Source of the DNA: Streptomyces sp. MMG1533
GTDB lineage: Bacteria; Actinomycetota; Actinomycetes; Streptomycetales; Streptomycetaceae
Assembly: GCF_001279775.1 (NCBI RefSeq)
Contig: NZ_LGDG01000156.1
Span: 130,395-194,394 of the forward strand
Direction of reading: 5' to 3'
Length of the DNA: 64,000 nt
Position numbers and translations under genes: made by a program. The stretch's first letter is position 1. Each line of letters opens with the position of its first letter. Below are positions 24,798 through 34,393 of the stretch, piece by piece. A model generated the notes under the pieces. The model was given only the letters and a program-made list of their open reading frames with translations, had not been told where the DNA came from and made no database searches.

Positions 24798-25286
24798 GGT
24801 GAGCAACTCCCTCAGCAGGTCGGCCAGTTGGCCGACCTGTTCGTCGTTCAGCGCGGCCTTCAGGGCTTCTGTCTGGACGGCGAGGCCGGCGCCCACCGCC
24901 TCGTCGACGAGCTTCAGCCCCTTCTCCGTCAGCGTCACTTGCAGGCCCCGGCGGTCGTGCGGGTCGGGGGAGCGGCGCAGCAGGCCGGCTCGTTCCAGTT
25001 TGTCGAGGCGGCCGGTCATGCCGCCGGTGGTGAGCATCAGCGTGGCGGAGAGCTGCCTGGGGGAGAGGGTGTAGGGCTCGCCGGAGCGGCGCAGGGTCGC
25101 CAGGACGTCGAACTCGCCGCGGGCGACTCCGAAGGTCGCGTACGCCTTGTCGATGCGGTCGCCCATCGCGCGCGAGAGTCGGAAGATCCGGCCGAAGACC
25201 TCCATGGCGGCGGTGTCGAGGTCTGGCCGCACGGAGGCCCACTGCCCGATGATCGCGTCGACCGGGTCCCTGCGCTGTGCACTCAT
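24780..25286 (-). CDS. MarR-family regulator of the EamA exporter
   Basis: A 168-residue MarR regulator. Winged helix: FGVARGEFDVLATLRRSGEP, then LSPRQLSATLMLTTGGMTGRLDKLERAGLLRR and the wing DPHDRRGLQVTLTEKG (residues 60-130). ATG 25286 is preferred to the longer frame from 25370, which would read through the operator. It is divergent from the DMT-type transporter with a 20-bp palindrome between them, so it probably represses both genes. Its last codons and stop lie in the third copy of the 29-bp repeat. Confidence 0.85.
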   Translation of the reverse strand: MSAQRRDPVDAIIGQWASVRPDLDTAAMEVFGRIFRLSRAMGDRIDKAYATFGVARGEFDVLATLRRSGEPYTLSPRQLSATLMLTTGGMTGRLDKLERAGLLRRSPDPHDRRGLQVTLTEKGLKLVDEAVGAGLAVQTEALKAALNDEQVGQLADLLRELLTGTETS

Positions 25287-25330
25287 GCGGTGAGTATCCG
25301 CCCGGTTCGGGTTGCCCGCAAGAAAGTAGC

Positions 25331-25363
25331 TTGACTGTAAGTTGCTTAGCGCTAAGCTACTTT
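25331..25363 (+). promoter_or_regulatory. marR/eamA promoter with MarR palindrome
   Basis: GTTGCTTAGC/GCTAAGCTAC (25341-25360) is a 20-bp palindrome with one mismatched pair, typical of MarR operators. It overlaps a plus-strand promoter: TTGACT (25331-25336) with TAAGCT at 25353-25358 (16-nt spacer), or TACTTT slightly downstream. Confidence 0.7.
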
Positions 25364-25396
25364 CCATCAAGCCACCTTGCCAGAAGGGTGCCGACC

Positions 25397-26338
25397 GTGA
25401 AGCGGCCCGCGACCGTCCTGCTCACCGCCCTCGCCCCGATCTCCTGGGGCACCACCTACGCCGTCACCACCGAGTTCCTGCCGGCCGACCGCCCCCTGTT
25501 CACCGGTCTCATGCGCGCCCTGCCCGCCGGCCTGGTCCTGCTGGCCCTCGCCCGGGTGCTGCCGCGCGGCGCCTGGTGGGGGAAGGCGGCGGTGCTCGGG
25601 GCGCTGAACATCGGCGCCTTCTTCCCGCTGCTGTTCCTGTCGGCGTACCGGATGCCGGGCGGTATGGCGGCGGTCGTCGGGTCGGTCGGACCGCTGTTCG
25701 TCGTGGGCCTGTCGGCGCTGCTGCTGGGGCAGCGGCCGACGGCCCGCAGTGTGATCACCGGGTTCGTCGCCGCGTCCGGGGTGAGCCTGGTCGTGCTCGA
25801 GGCGGCCGGTGCGCTCGACCCCGTGGGTGTGCTCGCGGCCCTCGCCTCCACCGCCTCGATGTCCGCAGGCACCGTACTGACCAAGCGGTGGGGCCGCCCG
25901 GACGGCGTGGGCCCGCTCGCGCTCACCGCCTGGCAGCTGACCGCGGGCGGCCTGCTCATCGCCCCCCTCGCCCTCCTCGTCGAGGGAGCGCCGCCCGCGC
26001 TGGACGGCCGGGCGGTCGGCGGCTACCTCTACCTGGCACTGGCGAACACGGCGGTGGCGTACTGGCTCTGGTTCCGCGGCATCGGCAGGCTCACCGCCAC
26101 TCAGGTCACGTTCCTCGGCCCGCTGTCGCCGCTGACCGCCGCCGTGGTCGGCTGGGCGGCGCTCGGGCAGGGGCTCACGCCGGTGCAGCTGGCGGGCATG
26201 GCGCTGGCGTTCGGGGCGACGGTCGCGGGACAGGTCGGGCCGCGCCCGGGCGGTGCGCCCGGGCAGTCGTTCAGCCTCACTGCCGGGAATGCTCGAAAGG
26301 ATTCGCCGGACCTGACGGGTCCGGCGCTGCGACGGTAG
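25397..26338 (+). CDS. EamA/DMT-family transporter
   Basis: A 313-residue drug/metabolite exporter with about ten hydrophobic helices in two EamA repeats (roughly residues 5-135 and 145-285). Typical wording includes LAPISWGTTYAVTTEFLP in TM1, PLLFLSAYRMPGGMAAVVGSVGPLF, and NTAVAYWLWFRGIGRLTATQVTFLGPLSPL in repeat 2. GTG 25397 has AGAAGGG eight nt upstream; GTG 25388 is possible but overlaps that site. A 35-residue hydrophilic tail is unusual for the family. Under the divergent MarR regulator it probably exports a toxic metabolite. Substrate unknown. Confidence 0.85.
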   Translation: MKRPATVLLTALAPISWGTTYAVTTEFLPADRPLFTGLMRALPAGLVLLALARVLPRGAWWGKAAVLGALNIGAFFPLLFLSAYRMPGGMAAVVGSVGPLFVVGLSALLLGQRPTARSVITGFVAASGVSLVVLEAAGALDPVGVLAALASTASMSAGTVLTKRWGRPDGVGPLALTAWQLTAGGLLIAPLALLVEGAPPALDGRAVGGYLYLALANTAVAYWLWFRGIGRLTATQVTFLGPLSPLTAAVVGWAALGQGLTPVQLAGMALAFGATVAGQVGPRPGGAPGQSFSLTAGNARKDSPDLTGPALRR

Positions 26339-26390
26339 ACCGAGCCGCGTGGTGGCACGACTGCCCGCAGGCCGTGGCCGCACACGAGCG

Positions 26391-26419
26391 GGGGCGCCCG
26401 GTTCAGCACCGGGCGCCCC
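26391..26419. terminator. Bidirectional hairpin terminator
   Basis: GGGGCGCCCGG (26391-26401) pairs perfectly with CCGGGCGCCCC (26409-26419) over a 7-nt loop, between convergent stops of the exporter gene and the aminopeptidase N gene. Confidence 0.8.
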
Positions 26420-26439
26420 TGTCGTCGTACGAACCGCTG

Positions 26440-29013
26440 CTACCCGGCCGCCGCGTCCGCCGCCTGGGCCTTCAGCGCGCGTTCCACGCCCGCGCGGGAC
26501 TCGGAGACGAGCCGGCGCAGGGCCGCGTTGGGCTCTGCGGAGGCCAGCCAGGCGTCCGTCTTGCGGAGGGTCTCCTCCAAGACCTGGATCGTCGGGTAGA
26601 GGCCGACCGCGATCTGCTGGGCCATCTCGTGGGAGCGCGACTCCCAGATGTCCTTCAGGACCTCGAAGTACTTGTCCGTGTACGGGGCCAGCAGCTCGCG
26701 CTGGCCCGTCTGGACGAAGCCGCCGATGACGGACTCCTGGACGGCGTTCGGGAGCTTGTCGGACTCGATGACCGATGCCCACGCCTCCGCCTTGGCCTCC
26801 GGCGTCGGACGGGAGGCCCGGGCGGTGGCCGCGTGGCGCTCGCCGGCGGCCGTCTTGTCGCGCTCGTACTCGCCCGCGATCTCCGCCTCGTCGAAGCGGC
26901 CCACCGCGGCCAGCCGCTGTACCAGCGCCCAGCGCAGTTCCGTGTCGACGGCCAGGCCCTCGATCGTCTGCGTGCCCTCCAGCAGGGCGTCGAGGAGGTC
27001 CAGCTGCTCCGGCGTACGGGCGGTGGCGGCGAACGCGCGCGCCCACGCCAGCTGGTGGTCGCTGCCCGGCGCGGCCGCACGCAGGTGCGCCAGCGTGGCG
27101 TCCGTCCAACGGGTCAGCAGCGCCTCGCGGGCGGCCGGGTCGGCGTACAGCTCGATCGCCAGCTTCACCTGGCGGTGCAGCGACTGCACCACGCCGATGT
27201 CGGACTCCTTGCCGATGCCCGACAGGACCAGGGACAGGTAGTCGCGGGTCGGGAGCTCGGCGTCCCGGGTCATGTCCCACGCCGACGCCCAGCACAGCGC
27301 GCGGGGGAGGGACGACTCGAAGTCGCCGAGGTGCTCGGTGACGAAGGCGAGGGACTGCTCGTCGAGGCGGACCTTCGCGTACGAGAGGTCGTCGTCGTTC
27401 AGCAGCACCACCGCCGGGCGGCGCTTGCCCACCAGCTGCGGCACGGCGGTCAGTTCGCCGTCCACGTCCAGCTCGATCCGCTCGTCGCGCACCAGCTTGC
27501 CGCTGTCGTCGTCGAGGTCGTACAGGCCGACCGCGATGCGGTGCGGGCGCAGCGTCGGCTCGCCCTTCGCACCGGCGGGCAGCGCGGGGGCCTCCTGGCG
27601 GATCGCGAAGGACGTGACGACGCCGTTCGCGTCCGTCTCGATCTCGGGGCGCAGGATGTTGATGCCGGCGGTCTGGAGCCACTTCTGCGACCAGTTCCCC
27701 AGGTCACGGCCGGAGGTCTCCTCCAGCGCGCCCAGCAGGTCGGACAGACGCGTGTTGCCGAACGCGTGCCGCTTGAAGTACGCCTGCACGCCCGCGAAGA
27801 ACTCGTCCATGCCGACGTACGCGACGAGCTGCTTCAGTACGGAGGCGCCCTTGGCGTACGTGATGCCGTCGAAGTTGACGAGCACGTCGTCGAGATCGTT
27901 GATCTCGGCCATGATCGGGTGCGTGGACGGCAGCTGGTCCTGGCGGTACGCCCACGTCTTCATGGAGTTGGCGAAGGTGGTCCAGGAGTGCGGCCACCGG
28001 CTCTCCGGCGAGTGCGCCTGGCAGGCGATGGACGTGTAGGTGGCGAACGACTCGTTCAGCCACAGGTCGTTCCACCACTCCATGGTGACCAGGTCGCCGA
28101 ACCACATGTGGGCCAGCTCGTGCAGGATCGTCTCGGCGCGCGTCTCGTACGCCGCGTCGGTCACCTTCGACCGGAAGACGTACTGGTCGCGGATGGTGAC
28201 CGCGCCCGCGTTCTCCATCGCGCCCGCGTTGAACTCCGGCACGAACAGCTGGTCGTACTTCTTGAAGGGGTACTGGTAGTCGAACTTCTCCTGGAACCAG
28301 TCGAAGCCCTGCCGGGTCACCTCGAAGATGGCGTCCGAGTCGAGGTGCTCGGCGAGCGAGGGACGGCAGTAGATGCCGAGCGGGACGGTCTGGCCGTCCT
28401 TCTCGTACACGCTGTGCACCGAGTGGTACGGGCCGACGATCAGCGCGGTGATGTACGACGAGATGCGCGGCGTCGGCTCGAAGATCCAGACGCTGTCCTT
28501 CGGCTCCGGGGTGGGCGAGTTGGAGATGACCGTCCAGCCCTCCGGCGCCTTCACCGTGAACTGGAAGGTGGCCTTGAGGTCGGGCTGCTCGAAGCTCGCG
28601 AACACCCTTCGCGCGTCCGGCACCTCGAACTGGGTGTAGAGGTAGGCCTGGTTGTCGACGGGATCGACGAACCGGTGCAGCCCCTCCCCGGTGTTGGTGT
28701 ACGCGCAGTCGGCGACGACCCGGAGGATGTTGCGGCCCTCCAGCAGCCCCGGCAGCGCGATCCGGGAGTCCTCGAAGAGCGCGTCGGCGTCGAGTTGGTC
28801 GCCGTTGAGGGTGACCTCGTGGACGGTCGGGGCGACCAGGTCGATGAAGGACTCCGTGCCGCCCTGGGCAACATCGAAGCGCACCGTGGTCACGGACCTG
28901 TAGGTACCGCCCTCCTGCGCGCCGGAGAGGTCGAGATCGATCTCGTACGAGTCAACGGTGAGCAGCTTCGCCCGCTGCTGCGCCTCTTCGCGAGTCAGGT
29001 TTGTGCCAGGCAC
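26440..29013 (-). CDS. pepN: Aminopeptidase N, copy 1 (M1 zinc metallopeptidase)
   Basis: An 857-residue M1-family aminopeptidase removing N-terminal residues from peptides in the cytoplasm. The substrate anchor GAMENAG precedes the zinc site HELAH (H298, E299, H302), which continues MWFGDLVTMEWWNDLWLNESFA with the third zinc ligand Glu. The helical ERAP1-like C-terminal half runs from about residue 540. No signal peptide. Length is normal for actinobacterial PepN. A second full-length paralogue lies at 43078-45660. It is a single gene, convergent with the EamA exporter and divergent from a DUF1203 gene. Confidence 0.93.
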   Translation of the reverse strand: MPGTNLTREEAQQRAKLLTVDSYEIDLDLSGAQEGGTYRSVTTVRFDVAQGGTESFIDLVAPTVHEVTLNGDQLDADALFEDSRIALPGLLEGRNILRVVADCAYTNTGEGLHRFVDPVDNQAYLYTQFEVPDARRVFASFEQPDLKATFQFTVKAPEGWTVISNSPTPEPKDSVWIFEPTPRISSYITALIVGPYHSVHSVYEKDGQTVPLGIYCRPSLAEHLDSDAIFEVTRQGFDWFQEKFDYQYPFKKYDQLFVPEFNAGAMENAGAVTIRDQYVFRSKVTDAAYETRAETILHELAHMWFGDLVTMEWWNDLWLNESFATYTSIACQAHSPESRWPHSWTTFANSMKTWAYRQDQLPSTHPIMAEINDLDDVLVNFDGITYAKGASVLKQLVAYVGMDEFFAGVQAYFKRHAFGNTRLSDLLGALEETSGRDLGNWSQKWLQTAGINILRPEIETDANGVVTSFAIRQEAPALPAGAKGEPTLRPHRIAVGLYDLDDDSGKLVRDERIELDVDGELTAVPQLVGKRRPAVVLLNDDDLSYAKVRLDEQSLAFVTEHLGDFESSLPRALCWASAWDMTRDAELPTRDYLSLVLSGIGKESDIGVVQSLHRQVKLAIELYADPAAREALLTRWTDATLAHLRAAAPGSDHQLAWARAFAATARTPEQLDLLDALLEGTQTIEGLAVDTELRWALVQRLAAVGRFDEAEIAGEYERDKTAAGERHAATARASRPTPEAKAEAWASVIESDKLPNAVQESVIGGFVQTGQRELLAPYTDKYFEVLKDIWESRSHEMAQQIAVGLYPTIQVLEETLRKTDAWLASAEPNAALRRLVSESRAGVERALKAQAADAAAG

Positions 29014-29124
29014 GCGGTCATCTCCTCGTTATGTGTGGGTTGCGCCATCCTTCCACGGGCCTGCACGGAACGCGATGTCCGTTTCCCGCCGGTGGGCAGG
29101 GCGGATGCGCGTGAGTCTGGGGAC

Positions 29125-29598
29125 ATGACGACGTACATCGCACGACCCGTCCACCCGTCGGTCCTGAAGGAGTTGCGCTCTGCTGACGACTCGGGACGCG
29201 CAATGGTTCCCGTGATCGACGACGAGGGCGGCGCCCCGCTGCGCTGCTGTCTGCGCCGCAGCGAGCCGGGGGAGCGGATCGCCCTGGTCTCGTACGCCCC
29301 GCTGCGCCGCTGGGCGGCTCGGACGGGGGCCGATCCGGGGGCGTACGACGAGCAGGGCCCCGTCTTCGTCCACGCGGAGGAGTGCGCGGGACCGGACGGC
29401 GAGGGCCTGCCCTTCGTGAACGCGCATCGCACGGTCCGCAGGTACTCGGCCGAGGGACACATCCTGGGCGGGCGGCTCGTCGAGGACGCCGATGGGTTCG
29501 ACGCGGCCTTCGAAGAAACGTTCGACGACCCGGCCGTGGCACTGGTCCACGTCCGGGCCGTCGAGTACGGGTGCTTCCTCTATGAGGTGCGCAGGCCT

Positions 29599-29601
<3 letters not shown>
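29125..29601 (+). CDS. DUF1203-family protein
   Basis: A 158-residue protein resembling the DUF1203 family of small bacterial proteins of unknown function. Conserved-looking blocks are GGAPLRCCLRRSEPGERIAL, SYAPL, GPVFVHAEEC and FVHVRAVEYGC-type wording near the end (ALVHVRAVEYGCFLYEVRRP). No signal or membrane segment. ATG 29125 is preceded by TCTGGGGAC. Its stop lies in the first copy of the tandem repeat at 29599-29697, and it converges on asd. Confidence 0.7.
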
Positions 29602-30758
<1,157 letters not shown>

Positions 30759-30822
30759 TCATGCGTCTCACCCCGACCCGCATGTCCAATCCTTTGCCCA
30801 AGGGACGGACAGTCATGGGTGG

Positions 30823-32963
30823 TCAGCCGCGGTTTTCGATCTCCCACTTGCCGATCGACCTGATCTGCAGATATCCGCTCGGCAGCCACTCCAGACCGGA
30901 AGCTGTGCTGACTCTGCGGAGGGGAAACAGGCGTTCGTCCAGTTCGAAGATGATCAGCATGTCGGCCAGGCCCACCGACTCGTGTGTGAGCAGCATCTCG
31001 GATTCCGGACCGGTGTGACGTACGACTCCGTATCCGTGCCCCTTGATCCGCTTGCCGAGCACGGGCACGGCGTCGAGCGACTGCGGCTCGATCCGCCAGG
31101 AGGTGCGGTCGGTGGCGGACACGATGACGAAGCAGGAGCCGTCCTCCGCGACCCACACCGGGCCGGTGGCGGGCCGGCGACGGCCTCCGGTGTTGGCGAT
31201 GAGGGTCTTCTTGCCGACCGGGTGGTTCAGGGCGTGCGCCGTCAGCGAGCCGTCGTCGGACGACGTCCGGCGCAGCGTGAGCAGCATGGGCGGCCCGTCG
31301 TAGCGGAACACCACGCTGCCCGTGCCCTCGGCCGGGCCGGTCAGCAGGGGCGCCTGCTCGACGGGCAGTACCCGCAGGCTCCAGTCGCCCGCGTCCGTCA
31401 CCCGGAACCGCCGCTCCGCTGCCCCTCGGAGAACACCACGTCGCGGCCGCGTTCGCCGTTGCGGGAGCCATCGAGGAACTCCCCCTCGTCCCCGTACTCG
31501 TCGACCCGCACCATCCCGTGGCCGCGGAAGCCGCCGCCCTCGCTCCGGATCGCGTACTCGAGGAGGGCCGGCTGTCCGGGCGCGGGGTTGACCAGCGTGA
31601 TCGTCTTCTCGCCGCGGCCCTGGTAGACGCCGGACGCCTGCGCACTCGTCTGGTCGAAGACCGGCAGCGGGCGGGCCGTGAGCTCCCAGGCGCCGTCGGC
31701 CTCCAGGATGAGCAGGAGGGGGCCGTCGGTGACGGGGACGGTCTGGCGGAGCCGGTCGCTGTCGTTGACCAGCAGGTCGCGGTCGTCGAGCCGGTGCAGC
31801 TTCGAGGCCTCCAGGCTCCACATGCCCATGTAGCCGGTGCCGTCCTCGTCGCCGGCGAAGTCCAGGTCGAGGTCGGCCGCGGTCCCCGTGTAGGCGACGA
31901 CCTCGGGGCCGTATCCCCGGAGCGGGGCGGTGCCGAGCTGCCGCAGCACCGACAGGGGCCGGATGTGGACCGTCCAGGCGTTGTCCGCCTCCACCCGCAG
32001 CCGCAGCGGCCGGTCCTGCGGGGGCTGGACGAGGGCGCGGCCGCGGAAGTCGCGCAGGGTGGTGTTGTAGACGAGGTCGTCGTCCTTGTTGCGCCGGTTC
32101 AGGGTGTGCATGCCGAAGTAGCCGTCCCCCTCGTGCCAGACCTCGACGATCACCGGGCCGGGCGGGAGGGGCACGGTCACGGAGACGACGCCGTTGCCGT
32201 GGCCCTGCTGGGTGTACGGGGGGAAGTCGGGGCCGAAGGAGTGAGGGACCGCGTCCTGCGGGGGAGCGGGGGAGGCGACGGGGCGAGGCGGCGGCGGACC
32301 CGCGACCGTCGCGACCGCCGGCGAGGGAACGGGTTCCTCGGTCGTCATCGCCGGCGAGGGAACAGGTTCCTCGGTCGTCATCGCCGGCGCGGGCACCGGT
32401 TCCGCGGTCGTCACCGCCGGCGCGGCAGCCGGTTCCTCCGTCTCCACCGCGATCCCGAAGTCCGTGGCCAGTCCCGCCAGCCCCGAGGCGTACCCCTGCC
32501 CGACCGCCCGGAACTTCCACTCGCCGCCCCGCCGGTAGAACTCCCCGAGCACGAACGCCGTCTCGCTCGACGCGTCGGTCACCGCGTAGTGCACCTGCAC
32601 CGCGCCCTCGGCGGTCAGCACCTGGACGTACAGTCCGGGCACCTGCCCGAAGACGCCCCCGTCGCAGGATCCGGCTATCAGCACCCGCTGGACCGTGGGC
32701 TCGACGCGCGCCAGGTCCACCTCCAGCCACTCGGCGAGCTGCCCGGCGCCCTCGGCCGTGCCCGTGTGCCGTACCGCCCCCGAGGGGTGCGCGGGCTGGT
32801 TGTAGAAGACGAGGTCGGCGTCGCCGCGCACCTTGCCCGCGGCGTCGAGCAACAGGGCCGAGGCATCCACGTCCGGGGCCCCGGCGACCGCCTGCCGGCA
32901 GACCGCGACCCGCAGCGGAGCTGCGGGAACAGGCGTGTTGGCGCCTTTGGTGAGGTGCGTCAT
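30823..32963 (-). pseudogene. TerD-family multidomain protein interrupted by a one-base frameshift
   Basis: The reading frame from ATG 32963 (MTHLTKGANTPVP, a typical TerD start) stops early at 31398. A second frame continues the same protein to 30823. Joining them at the C4 run 31422-31425 (one C missing) restores a protein of about 713 residues. Residues 1-180 are TerD-like (VFYNQPAHPSGAVRHTG, DASSETAFVLGEFYRRGGEWKFRAVGQGY). Next comes an 11-residue Pro/Glu repeat linker (33-bp repeats, about 32320-32430), then about three beta-rich modules of roughly 110 residues sharing GxGYxGMHxL/GTGYMGMWSL and LRLRVEADNAW/LLLILEADGAW wording. TerD proteins act in tellurite/stress responses. It may be a recent mutation, a sequencing error or recoding. 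Confidence 0.75.
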
Positions 32964-33075
32964 GGGGCACATCGTGACAGTGAAGACAGCGTGAAGAAAA
33001 GATCTAGGAGACGGAGCCGAACGTTCCGGCCGCCACCGGCGTCATAGAGCAAACGCGGCGAGGGGAGGGGTGCTT

Positions 33076-33597
33076 GTGCTGCGCAGAAAGACCCGCCAGG
33101 GCCAGGGGACGGACGACCTCCTGGACCCGGCTCAGGAACGGCGGGTGCGTGCGGTGCTCGCGCTCGGCGGGGTGCCGCAGGCGGACCTGCCGGACGGGGT
33201 GCAGCAGGTCCGCCTGCGGTTGCTGGAGCGCGCGGCGCGGGGCGACGAGGCGCCGCGCGACGTGTCCGCATGGGCGGCGGTCGTCGCCTCCAACCTGGCG
33301 ATGGACTGGCACCGGGCCAAGCGCCGACAGGAGCGCGTCGGCGAACGCCTGGCCTCCCTGCGCCCGTTGGAACAGCCCTCCGACGAGGACACCAGCCTGC
33401 TCTCCCTCGCCGTCGCCCGGGGCCTGGACGAACTCCCCGACGCCCACCGGCAGATCCTCGTCCTGCGCTTCTACGCCGATCTCCCGGTGCGCGGGATCGC
33501 CGAGGAACTCGGCATCCCCGAGGGCACGGTGAAGAGCCGGCTGCACACGGCGGTACGGGCCCTGCGCGCCCGCCTGCACGAGGACGAGGTGGTGTGA
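33076..33597 (+). CDS. ECF-type RNA polymerase sigma factor
   Basis: A 173-residue SigE-like ECF sigma factor. Sigma2 is visible at residues 15-80 (RVRAVLALGGVPQADLPDGV, then SAWAAVVASNLAMDWHR), and sigma4 at 108-165 (LDELPDAHRQILVLRFYADL, PVRGIAEELGIPEGTVKSRLH). GTG 33076 has AGGGGAGG seven nt upstream; GTG 33070 would sit on that site. The next gene starts two nt after its stop and encodes a membrane protein, presumably its partner. It is divergent from the TerD-family gene, a possible target. Confidence 0.85.
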   Translation: MLRRKTRQGQGTDDLLDPAQERRVRAVLALGGVPQADLPDGVQQVRLRLLERAARGDEAPRDVSAWAAVVASNLAMDWHRAKRRQERVGERLASLRPLEQPSDEDTSLLSLAVARGLDELPDAHRQILVLRFYADLPVRGIAEELGIPEGTVKSRLHTAVRALRARLHEDEVV

Positions 33598-33598
33598 C

Positions 33599-34333
33599 GT
33601 GACCGCCGAACACGACGGGCGCACCGGCATGGACGCGCTGATGGCCGCGATCACCGAAGAGCCCCTGTCGGACGCCGCCCGCGCGGACGCCGCCTTCATG
33701 GCCGAACACCGGTCGGCGCAGGCCGACCTCGCGCTGCTGCGCGAACAGCTGGGCCTCATCGGACAGGCGCTCGCGGAACCCCCGCGGGCCACCCGAGCCC
33801 CCGAGCCCGTTCCCCCGCGACCGTCCCGCATCCGGCGCCGTACGCTCAACCTCGCCTTCGGCGGCCTCGCGGTGGCGGCCGCCGCGGCTCTGTTCTCGGG
33901 CATGGCCTGGCTGTTCGCGCAGGCCGGGGACGGCACGGACGCCGGGGCGAGCAGCGACAGCGCGGCCTCCAAGGAGGACTCCGACGGGGGCACCCTCTTC
34001 GGCAGCCCGCGCTACTTCGCCTGCTCCCGCCTGGTCGCCGAGGGCAGGGCGACGGCCGTGGAACAGCTCCCCCGCACCGAGTTCGTCCGCGTCACCGTGC
34101 AGGTGACGCGCTACTACAAGCCGGAGAAGCCGGGCGCGGACGACAAGAAGGAGCTCACCTACCTGATCGACAGGAACATCGTCCCCGGCCTCCGCGAGGG
34201 CGACCAGGTGCTCTTCGGCATCCCGAACGGCGAGCGCCAACCCCAGTCCTGGCTCGTCGGCGAGAAGCAGATCGCCCAGGACAGGGCCCGGTTCACCGTC
34301 TCGGCGGCCGAGTCGCGCGGGCTCACCTGCTGA
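33599..34333 (+). CDS. Single-pass membrane protein, putative sigma-factor partner
   Basis: A 244-residue protein with a cytoplasmic region (1-80) containing helical acidic sequence (MDALMAAITEEPLSDAARAD), one membrane span (about 85-108, LAFGGLAVAAAAALFSGMAWLF), and an extracytoplasmic domain (110-244) with two Cys (YFACSRL and the C-terminal GLTC). No zf-HC2 Cys/His motif is visible, so it is not a classical anti-sigma factor. Spacing (GTG 33599, two nt after the sigma stop) makes a regulatory partnership likely (inference). Confidence 0.7.
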   Translation: MTAEHDGRTGMDALMAAITEEPLSDAARADAAFMAEHRSAQADLALLREQLGLIGQALAEPPRATRAPEPVPPRPSRIRRRTLNLAFGGLAVAAAAALFSGMAWLFAQAGDGTDAGASSDSAASKEDSDGGTLFGSPRYFACSRLVAEGRATAVEQLPRTEFVRVTVQVTRYYKPEKPGADDKKELTYLIDRNIVPGLREGDQVLFGIPNGERQPQSWLVGEKQIAQDRARFTVSAAESRGLTC

Positions 34334-34339
34334 TGACGA

Positions 34340-34379
34340 AGGGCGGGCGCCCGTCGGTACCACGACGAACGCCCGCCCT
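34340..34379. terminator. Hairpin between convergent genes
   Basis: AGGGCGGGCG (34340-34349) pairs with CGCCCGCCCT (34370-34379) over a 20-nt loop, just past the sigma-partner stop and 14 nt before the subtilase stop. Confidence 0.65.
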
Positions 34380-34393
34380 GACAGCCGTGATGA

